Below, one piece after another: positions 1 through 4,685 of a DNA stretch of 7,431 nucleotides. The notes beneath the pieces were generated by a model. That model made no database searches. It saw nothing but the letters and a program-made list of their open reading frames with translations, and was not told the DNA's origin. Every line of letters starts with the position of its first letter. The stretch's first letter is position 1. The translations under genes and the position numbers were made by a program. The stretch spans positions 1 through 7,431 of the forward strand of contig JAJQHP010000238.1 of NCBI GenBank assembly GCA_021199695.1. Reading direction: 5' to 3'. This DNA is from Clostridiales bacterium (GTDB taxonomy: Bacteria; Bacillota; Clostridia; Oscillospirales; Oscillospiraceae).

Positions 1-1757
1 GGGTTCACTTTGCCCCTCACCGGACGGACGAGGAACTGCGCATCCTTTGGGCCGATTGTCTGGCCAGAGTGGAGCAAAAGCTGGACGGACTCCCCCATGA
101 CTCAGAAATCGACCAGGCCAGGCGGGAGATTTCAGCCCGCTGCAAGGCTGGCGCTACCCTGCCCAGCGGCGTTCTTCGCCTGAATGCCCCCACTGGCGGC
201 GGCAAGACCCTCGCTTCCCTGCGCTACGCGTTAGCTCATGCAGAGGCCGCCGGGAAACGCCGTATCATTTTTGTCTCGCCTCTGCTGACGATTTTAGACC
301 AGAATGCCAAGGTGATCCGGGACTATGTCCAGGATGACAGTCTGATTTTGGAGCACCACTCCAATCTGGTGCGGGAGGAGAGTATTCCAGACCGGCTGGA
401 CGAGCGAGAGCTGCTGATGGAAAACTGGGACGCTCCCATCATCATTACCACCCTGGTTCAGCTGCTGAACACCCTCTTTTCCGGGAAAATGGGCGCAGTG
501 CGTCGATTCCAGGCTCTGTGCGGCAGCATCATCGTCATTGATGAGGTACAGACTGTGCCGGTGAAGCTGCTGTCTCTGTTTACCCTGGCGGTGAACTTTC
601 TGGCTGAGTTTTGTCAGGCCACCGTGGTGCTTTGCTCCGCCACTCAGCCGACTATGGAGCAGACCGCCCACCCGCTCCACAGCCCCGTCCGGGAGCTGCT
701 GCCCTATGACCCGGCGCTGTGGGCCGTTTTTCGCCGGACAGAGCTGCGGGACGGCGGCAGCGCCTCTTTGGACGAAATCGCCGACCTATCCCGGGAGCTG
801 CTGGAGGAGGCGGACAGCCTGCTGGTGGTGTGCAACAAGAAGGACGAGGCTCAATCCCTGTTTCACAGCTTGAAGGACGTAGACGGAGACTGTTTTCACC
901 TGTCCGCTGCCATGTGTCCCGCTCATCGGCAGGATGTGCTCCAGGCCCTTAACGTCTCCCTGGAGCACAGGGAGGCTGGCAAAACCCTGTGCGTCGCCAC
1001 TCAGGTGGTAGAGGCGGGGGTGGACATCTCTTTTGCGCGGTGTCTGCGGCTTGCCGCCGGTATGGACAGCGCCGTCCAGACGGCGGGTCGCTGCAACCGG
1101 AACGGTGAGGCCGGGCCTGGTGCAGTTGCACCGGTGGTCGTGGTTCAGTGTAAAGGCGAAAAGCTGGGGAATCTGCCCGATATTCAGCGGGGAAAAGACG
1201 CCACATTGGATCTGTTTCACGCCTTTCGCCGGAAGCCGGAGCGTTTTGGAAACGACCTGGCTTCTGACGCATCCATACAATATTATTATCAACAGCTTTA
1301 CGCCCGGATGCCGGTAGGTGCCCAGGACGGCCCAGTCGCCGTCAAGGATCAGACCTTCACGCTTTTCTCTCTGCTGTCTCAAAACGAATCGCTCTTGCCG
1401 GATGAAAGGCCACCTTATTATTTTCAGCAGGCGTTCCGGCTGGCTGGGTCGCTGTTCGAGGTGTTTGACGAAGACTCTATTGACGTCATCGTACCCTACG
1501 GCGAGGGAAAGGAACTGATCGACAAGCTGAATAGCAGTCGGGCGGGGCACGATTTGGCCTATGCAAAGCAGCTGCTGCAACAGGCAAAGCCATACTCCGT
1601 CTCCCTCTATCGGTATCAGATTGATGTGCTGGAGCGGGAAGGCGCATTGCTGCCACTTTGCAGCGGCGCAACCGCATTGGTCGGACATTATGATGCGCAA
1701 ACCGGTTTTACGCTTGGGGAGCAGGCAGGCTCGATGCCCTATTTGGGCGTTGACTAA
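1..1757 (+). CDS. cas3: Cas3 helicase-nuclease, 5'-truncated by window edge (type I-C)
   Basis: Cas3 is recruited by target-bound Cascade, unwinds the DNA with its ATP-driven helicase and degrades it with an N-terminal HD nuclease. The frame is open from base 3 to the TAA at 1755-1757 (584 codons). A GTG at 69 is not the true start, because coding continues upstream of it to the edge. Counting from base 3, the SF2 motifs are Walker A PTGGGKT (63-69, bases 189-209), motif II DEVQ in IIVIDEVQ (180-183, bases 540-551), motif III SAT (212-214), motif V TQVVEAGVDI (333-342) and motif VI QTAGRCNRNG (359-368). The remainder is the Cas3 C-terminal domain, apparently complete (for example VIVPYGEGKEL). 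The HD domain, roughly 200 residues, should lie left of the window. No frameshift or lost helicase motif is visible. A 388-base gap separates it from cas5c, so Cas3 is probably made from a different transcript than Cascade. Confidence 0.97.
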   Translation, partial: VHFAPHRTDEELRILWADCLARVEQKLDGLPHDSEIDQARREISARCKAGATLPSGVLRLNAPTGGGKTLASLRYALAHAEAAGKRRIIFVSPLLTILDQNAKVIRDYVQDDSLILEHHSNLVREESIPDRLDERELLMENWDAPIIITTLVQLLNTLFSGKMGAVRRFQALCGSIIVIDEVQTVPVKLLSLFTLAVNFLAEFCQATVVLCSATQPTMEQTAHPLHSPVRELLPYDPALWAVFRRTELRDGGSASLDEIADLSRELLEEADSLLVVCNKKDEAQSLFHSLKDVDGDCFHLSAAMCPAHRQDVLQALNVSLEHREAGKTLCVATQVVEAGVDISFARCLRLAAGMDSAVQTAGRCNRNGEAGPGAVAPVVVVQCKGEKLGNLPDIQRGKDATLDLFHAFRRKPERFGNDLASDASIQYYYQQLYARMPVGAQDGPVAVKDQTFTLFSLLSQNESLLPDERPPYYFQQAFRLAGSLFEVFDEDSIDVIVPYGEGKELIDKLNSSRAGHDLAYAKQLLQQAKPYSVSLYRYQIDVLEREGALLPLCSGATALVGHYDAQTGFTLGEQAGSMPYLGVD

Positions 1758-1837
1758 GGCAGCAGGGAGCGCAAAGAAGCTCTGATTTTACAGTCTTAGT
1801 CCATTTTATTGGACAGTGTTTTTGTTATAATCGGAGC

Positions 1838-1877
1838 AGAGAAAGAAAAGGCCCGGCGAAGCAAAACTTCACCGGGC
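1838..1877 (-). terminator. Rho-independent terminator of the crRNA-like RNA
   Basis: In minus-strand RNA, GCCCGG-U-GAAG pairs with CUUC-G-CCGGGC around a UUUUG loop (1851-1877), giving an 11-bp stem that includes one U-G wobble. It is followed by CUUUUCUUUCUCU (1850-1838). In + strand RNA the wobble becomes a C/A mismatch and no T-run follows, so the element works leftward only. It occupies the place where a second CRISPR repeat would normally sit. Confidence 0.85.
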
Positions 1878-1930
1878 AGCTGGAGACGTACATGATCCAA
1901 CAAACTTTTCAATCCACAGCTTGCGCTGAC
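1840..1930 (-). ncRNA. crRNA-like cas-regulating RNA (CreR/CreA-type), candidate
   Basis: A predicted RNA of about 90 nt starts near 1930 and ends in the T-rich tract near 1840. Read 5' to 3' it has three parts. First, a degenerate I-C repeat (1906-1930), whose stem CAGC/GCTG closes a GCAA loop and is followed by the 11-nt tail TGGATTGAAAA. Second, a spacer-like segment of about 28 nt (1905-1878) beginning GTTTGTTGGATCATGTA. Third, a terminator hairpin. Known I-C repeats end in GTGGATTGAAA plus one variable base, and Cas5c cuts at the 3' foot of the hairpin to leave an 11-nt handle; a cut after the stem here would leave exactly 11 nt. The spacer-like segment matches the cas5c promoter region beside a TTC PAM. 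The inferred role is to guide Cascade to repress the cas operon, as described for CreA/CreR RNAs and analogous to the long tracrRNA of some Cas9 loci. The RNA itself has not been demonstrated. Confidence 0.85.
1906..1930 (-). repeat. Solitary degenerate type I-C CRISPR repeat
   Basis: Reading the minus strand from 1930, the element begins GTC and forms a 4-bp stem CAGC/GCTG around the loop GCAA, a GNRA tetraloop. It ends with TGGATTGAAAA. The opening GTC and the GTGGATTGAAA end are the conserved edges of I-C repeats, which are usually about 32 nt. This copy is 25 nt because the stem-loop is shortened. It stands alone, since no second repeat follows the spacer-like segment. The loss is in the hairpin body, while the part read by Cas5c and kept as the crRNA 5' handle is intact. 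The array repeat of this genome is not in the window for comparison. Confidence 0.85.
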
Positions 1931-1936
1931 GTGTTA

Positions 1937-1965
1937 ATTATAACGCCTATGCTCAGGAAGCGCAA
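1937..1965 (-). promoter_or_regulatory. Promoter of the crRNA-like RNA
   Basis: On the minus strand a perfect -10 hexamer TATAAT (complement of 1937-1942) lies 17 bases downstream of TTGCGC (complement of 1960-1965), a weak -35 box (3 of 6 to TTGACA). Initiation 5 to 7 bases past the -10 would fall at 1932-1930, where the repeat-like GTC begins. The transcript would therefore start almost exactly at the repeat, with no leader. Confidence 0.75.
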
Positions 1966-2058
1966 GTAAAGCAAAGAAAAAGAAAGTGGGGACTGCCGGA
2001 GAATGCGTATAGCATAGTTCCCGTCAAATGAAAGCCTGGAAAAAAATAAAACTGAGCC

Positions 2059-2087
2059 TTGACATTTCTTCTTCTCCGCTGTATTAT
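2059..2087 (+). promoter_or_regulatory. Promoter of the cas5c-cas8c-cas7c-cas4-cas1-cas2 operon
   Basis: A consensus -35 box TTGACA (2059-2064) is separated by 17 bases from TATTAT (2082-2087), a near-consensus -10. An A-rich stretch lies upstream (around 2040-2050) and could act as an UP element. Initiation would fall near 2093-2095, leaving a leader of about 50 nt before cas5c. The predicted start point lies inside the protospacer-like site at 2091-2107. Confidence 0.8.
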
Positions 2088-2090
2088 TTT

Positions 2091-2110
2091 TACATAATCC
2101 ATCAAACGAA
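2091..2110 (-). promoter_or_regulatory. Cascade operator: protospacer with TTC PAM matched by the crRNA-like RNA
   Basis: On the minus strand TTC (complement of 2110-2108) is followed by GTTTGATGGATTATGTA (complement of 2107-2091). The spacer-like segment of the RNA reads GTTTGTTGGATCATGTA. They agree at 15 of 17 positions, differing only at 6 and 12; from position 18 onward the agreement falls to background. TTC is the established I-C PAM. The site starts four bases past the -10 box and covers the predicted transcription start, so bound Cascade should block initiation. The short match is expected to be too little for full R-loop formation and Cas3 attack. Confidence 0.85.
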
Positions 2111-2128
2111 TATTACGTTGATGTAATT

Positions 2129-2149
2129 GGAGGTGCATCCATGCAATGA
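2129..2149 (+). promoter_or_regulatory. cas5c ribosome binding site with two-codon leader ORF
   Basis: The Shine-Dalgarno GGAGG (2129-2133) lies 7 bases before an ATG at 2141 but 12 bases before the cas5c ATG at 2146. The first ATG opens ATG CAA TGA, which encodes Met-Gln and then stops. Its TGA (2147-2149) overlaps the cas5c start in ATGA fashion. No in-frame cas5c start exists further upstream before a stop at 2119-2121, so 2146 is the start. Ribosomes may load on the dipeptide ORF and re-initiate on cas5c. Confidence 0.6.
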
Positions 2150-2874
2150 AGTATCCAAATGTCGTAGAGTTTGAAGTCTCTGGCGACTACGCTCTCTTCT
2201 CCGACCCGCTCATGCGGGTGGGTGGGGAGAAATGTACCTATCAGGTGCCCACCTATGAAGCGCTGAAGGGGATTCTTTCCTCAACCTATTGGAAACCAAC
2301 CTTCACGTGGCTTATCACCGAAGTCCGGGTAATGAACCCCATCCAAACGGAGGTCAAGGGCGTCCGCCCCATCAAATATAGGGAAAGCGGCAACGACCTG
2401 TCCTACTACACCTATCTGAAAAACTGCCGCTATCAGGTGCGCGCCCATTTTGAGTGGAACGAGAACCGCCCAGAGCTTGCCAGAGACCGCAATGAGGAGA
2501 AGCATCACAACATTGCCAGGCGGATGATTCAAAAGGGTGGCCGGAGGGATATTTTTCTGGGCGCCCGGGAGTGCCAGGGCTATGTGGAGCCCTGCGTGTT
2601 CGGGGAGGGGCCCGGCGCTTACGATACCATTCCGGAGCTGAGCTTCGGCCTGATGTATCACGGCATCACCTACGCTGACGAGGCCTACTCTCCTGAGACG
2701 GCCCACCGAATGACCGCCCGGTTCTGGTATCCCACCATGAAGAACGGGGTCATCTCCTTCGTGCGGCCGGAGGACTGTCCCCTGACCAAGCCGCTGCGCT
2801 CCATGGAGATCAAGCCCTTCGGTGTAGAGCAGGGCAACTTCTCCGGTCTGGCAGAATTTGGGGAGGTGCAATAA
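2146..2874 (+). CDS. cas5c: Cas5c (Cas5d), pre-crRNA processing endoribonuclease of type I-C
   Basis: In type I-C systems, which lack Cas6, Cas5c cuts the repeat at the 3' foot of its hairpin, holds the 5' handle of the crRNA and caps the Cascade backbone. The protein has 242 residues, normal for the family. Lys119 and His120 in EEKHHNIARRM and Tyr48 in SSTYWKP match the Tyr-Lys-His catalytic set (Y46, K116, H117) known from Bacillus halodurans Cas5d; this assignment is by pattern, not alignment. The N-terminal PNVVEFEVSGDYALFSDP is typical of the Cas5 RAMP fold, and a Gly-rich stretch follows the catalytic residues (QKGGRRDIFLG). It is the first gene of the operon and its stop (TAA 2872-2874) directly abuts the cas8c ATG. 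It is the likely processor of both the array transcript and the crRNA-like RNA encoded upstream. Confidence 0.97.
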   Translation: MKYPNVVEFEVSGDYALFSDPLMRVGGEKCTYQVPTYEALKGILSSTYWKPTFTWLITEVRVMNPIQTEVKGVRPIKYRESGNDLSYYTYLKNCRYQVRAHFEWNENRPELARDRNEEKHHNIARRMIQKGGRRDIFLGARECQGYVEPCVFGEGPGAYDTIPELSFGLMYHGITYADEAYSPETAHRMTARFWYPTMKNGVISFVRPEDCPLTKPLRSMEIKPFGVEQGNFSGLAEFGEVQ

Positions 2875-4671
2875 ATGGGCCTGCTGCAAAAAGCCTGTGA
2901 AACCTATGACACCTTCCAGCATTTGGCCGGTGTAGAGATTCAGGACAAAGCCACTTTAGCTCCTCCTGGCTACAATTCCACCCGGGCGGACATTGAGATC
3001 ACGCTGGATCAGGACGGCGGCTTTCTGTCCGCCAGGGCGGTGGAGAAAACGGAGCCCAAAATCGTCATTCCGGTCACGGAGGACTCCGCCGGGCGCACCA
3101 GAGCGGCCTGCGCCCGCCCTCTGTGTGACCAGCTGGTTTATTTGGCCCCCTATGAGGAAAAGAAGCACGCCCTGTATGTGGAACAGCTGGCAGATTGGGC
3201 TGCGTCACCTTACAGTCATCCCCAACTGCCGCCGATTTTGACTTACATCCAGGGGGAGACAATTTTAGATGATCTTGTATGGACTGATGTGATTACTTTA
3301 AATGAAAAAGGGCAGCCCAAAAAAGATGATGCGCTGGTGCGCTGGGTGGTGCTGGGGTTGGACGCCGCCGACAGCGGGCCATGCTGGACGAACCGGGGGC
3401 TGACGGAATCGTTTCGTCGATACTACGCCAGTCGCAAAGAGGGCTGGCCGAAAAACCTCTGCATGGTCTCCGGAGACTGGGATGTGCTGGCCAGGCAGCA
3501 CATCAAGGGCATCATTCCCGCCAACGGTAACGCCAAGCTGATCTCCGCCAATGATGATAAAGGTTTTACCTATCGTGGCCGCTTTGATGAGAGCTGGCAG
3601 GCTGCCTCGGTGGGGTATACCGCCTCCCAAAAGGCACATAACGCCCTGCGCTGGCTGGCGGATAACCAGAGCGTCACCATGGGAGGAAGAACCTTCCTCT
3701 GCTGGAATCCCCAGGGGAAGGAGGTCCCATCCCCTACTAACGCAATGACCCGGCGGGGACATCGTAATCAGCCCAGCGCCAAAAATCCCACCGAATACCA
3801 AAAGCAGCTGCGGGAGACCCTCTCCGGCTGGAGGGCGGATCTGCCGGACAATGCGGACGTGGTCATCGCCGCCTTTGATGCGGCCACCACCGGGCGGCTG
3901 GCCCTGACCTATTATAACGAGCTCAAGGGCTCTGATTTCCTGCAACGACTGTACGACTGGGACGCCAGCTGCTGCTGGGTGAACGGCGGGTTCGGCGTTC
4001 AGTCCCCCGGCCTGTACTGGCTGGCGACCTGTGCATTTGGCAATTACCGGGAAGACAAATGGGCCGTAGACGACAGAATTTTAAAGCAGCAGATGCAGCG
4101 GCTGGTGGCCTGCCGGATAGACCGGGCCATCTTCCCGGTGGATGTAGAGCGCCTGCTGGTGCAGCGGGCATCCAATTTGCAGCTGCTGCCCCGGGAGGAG
4201 CGTCAACGGCTGTTGTTTCTCACCTGCGCCGCCATCCGAAAATACCATTATGACACCACAAAGGAGGAATACGGGATGTCATTGGACAAAAATAACACAG
4301 ACCGGAGCTATCTCTTTGGCCGGCTGCTGGCCATTGCAGAGGCGGTGGAGCGGAGCACCTACGATGACAAGGAGACCCGGGAGCCCAACGCCATCCGGCT
4401 GCAGTCGGTTTTTGCGCAGCGCCCGTTATACGTCTGGCGCATTTTGGAGGAACGGCTGATTCCCTATTACCAGAAGCTGCCACCGCGTCTGCGTGCGTAT
4501 TACCGAAACCAGGCAGATGAGATTATGGATAAACTTTCTCTGGACGATGAAACCCTGAATCGGAAGCTGGAGGATACCTATATATTGGGGTATCGGAACC
4601 AGCGAGCATATCGAACGCCAAAAGACGGCCCACAGGAAGCCGCAACCGAAACGACAACAGAAGGATTTTAA
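2875..4671 (+). CDS. cas8c: Cas8c (Csd1), large subunit of type I-C Cascade
   Basis: Cas8c reads the PAM, opens the target DNA and provides the surface that recruits Cas3. At 598 residues it fits the Csd1/Cas8c family. Family-typical stretches include the N-terminal MGLLQKACETYD and APPGYNS (residues 29-34) and the central block HIKGIIPANGNAKLISAND (209-227), YRGRF (233-237) and SVGYTASQKAHNALRWL (245-261). The start is an ATG placed immediately after the cas5c stop, with GGGAGG (2861-2866) 8 bases upstream inside the cas5c end. The stop TAA (4669-4671) overlaps the cas7c ribosome binding site. The C-terminal 131 codons carry their own start signal (see cas11c). The last 15 or so residues are rich in Thr and Glu and look like a flexible tail. 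Confidence 0.97.
   Translation: MGLLQKACETYDTFQHLAGVEIQDKATLAPPGYNSTRADIEITLDQDGGFLSARAVEKTEPKIVIPVTEDSAGRTRAACARPLCDQLVYLAPYEEKKHALYVEQLADWAASPYSHPQLPPILTYIQGETILDDLVWTDVITLNEKGQPKKDDALVRWVVLGLDAADSGPCWTNRGLTESFRRYYASRKEGWPKNLCMVSGDWDVLARQHIKGIIPANGNAKLISANDDKGFTYRGRFDESWQAASVGYTASQKAHNALRWLADNQSVTMGGRTFLCWNPQGKEVPSPTNAMTRRGHRNQPSAKNPTEYQKQLRETLSGWRADLPDNADVVIAAFDAATTGRLALTYYNELKGSDFLQRLYDWDASCCWVNGGFGVQSPGLYWLATCAFGNYREDKWAVDDRILKQQMQRLVACRIDRAIFPVDVERLLVQRASNLQLLPREERQRLLFLTCAAIRKYHYDTTKEEYGMSLDKNNTDRSYLFGRLLAIAEAVERSTYDDKETREPNAIRLQSVFAQRPLYVWRILEERLIPYYQKLPPRLRAYYRNQADEIMDKLSLDDETLNRKLEDTYILGYRNQRAYRTPKDGPQEAATETTTEGF
4261..4267 (+). promoter_or_regulatory. Internal Shine-Dalgarno for Cas11c within cas8c
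   Basis: AAGGAGG sits inside the cas8c coding sequence (codons for Lys-Glu-Glu in TTKEEYGM), 8 bases before an in-frame ATG at 4276. It is as strong as the site used by cas7c (AAGGAGG at 4670-4676, also 9 bases from the last G to the ATG counted inclusively of the start base), which supports real internal initiation. Confidence 0.75.
4276..4671 (+). CDS. cas11c: Cas11c, small subunit of Cascade from an internal start in cas8c
   Basis: Type I-C loci have no separate small-subunit gene. In studied systems the small subunit Cas11c is made by internal translation of the 3' part of cas8c and lines the belly of Cascade, stabilising the R-loop. Here Met468 of Cas8c (ATG 4276-4278, beginning MSLDKNNTDRSYLFGRLLAI) lies in frame 8 bases after AAGGAGG and would give a product of 131 residues, sharing the cas8c stop. 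The predicted protein looks mainly helical and is rich in Arg, Leu and Glu, as expected of the small subunit. Other internal Met codons nearby (for example in LKQQMQRL and in DEIMDKLS) lack a good ribosome binding site. The start is inferred from sequence; the protein has not been shown for this locus. Confidence 0.82.
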   Translation: MSLDKNNTDRSYLFGRLLAIAEAVERSTYDDKETREPNAIRLQSVFAQRPLYVWRILEERLIPYYQKLPPRLRAYYRNQADEIMDKLSLDDETLNRKLEDTYILGYRNQRAYRTPKDGPQEAATETTTEGF

Positions 4672-4685
4672 GGAGGTAACAGAAG

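Larger units (their letters stand above)
1758..2145. other. Regulatory intergenic region between cas3 and cas5c
   Basis: This 388-base gap is more AT-rich than the genes around it and encodes no convincing protein. From left to right it holds a T-rich stretch, a minus-strand terminator (1838-1877), a minus-strand crRNA-like RNA gene (about 1840-1930) with its promoter (1937-1965), an A-rich stretch with no clear function (about 1970-2058), the cas5c operon promoter (2059-2087), a protospacer-like site matched by the RNA (2091-2110), and the cas5c ribosome binding site. No + strand terminator follows cas3: the hairpin at 1851-1877 has no T-run on its right side. Read-through from cas3 into cas5c therefore remains possible. 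Confidence 0.85.

Noticed and set aside
1798..1815. Inverted repeat GTCCA/TGGAC around TTTTAT after cas3 as a terminator or IS end.
   Set aside because: The stem is only 5 bp, the T-run after it is interrupted, and no partner end or transposase is present.
1826..1831. TATAAT on the + strand as a promoter for the gap.
   Set aside because: TTGGAC (1809-1814) is only 11 bases away and no good -35 lies at 16-18 bases. The sequence lies beyond the T-rich end of the minus-strand terminator, in an AT-rich stretch.
1892..1969. A 25-codon + strand ORF (MIQQTFQSTACADVL...) with GGAG 6 bases upstream, which could be read as a toxin of a CreTA-like pair.
   Set aside because: It is fully antisense to the crRNA-like RNA and its ATG falls within the spacer-like segment. 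It has no membrane segment or known toxin motif, and the guide matches the cas5c promoter, not a promoter for this ORF. Chance is the simpler reading.
1987..2022. Hairpin with GGGACT and AGTTCCC arms and inner ATGC/GCAT.
   Set aside because: Outer arms pair only with a bulge, the inner stem is 4 bp, and no T-run or link to a gene is seen.
1953..2138. Minus-strand 61-codon ORF in the gap.
   Set aside because: It crosses both the cas5c promoter and the RNA promoter, its composition is low-complexity (Phe, Arg runs), and it has no recognisable family or ribosome binding site.
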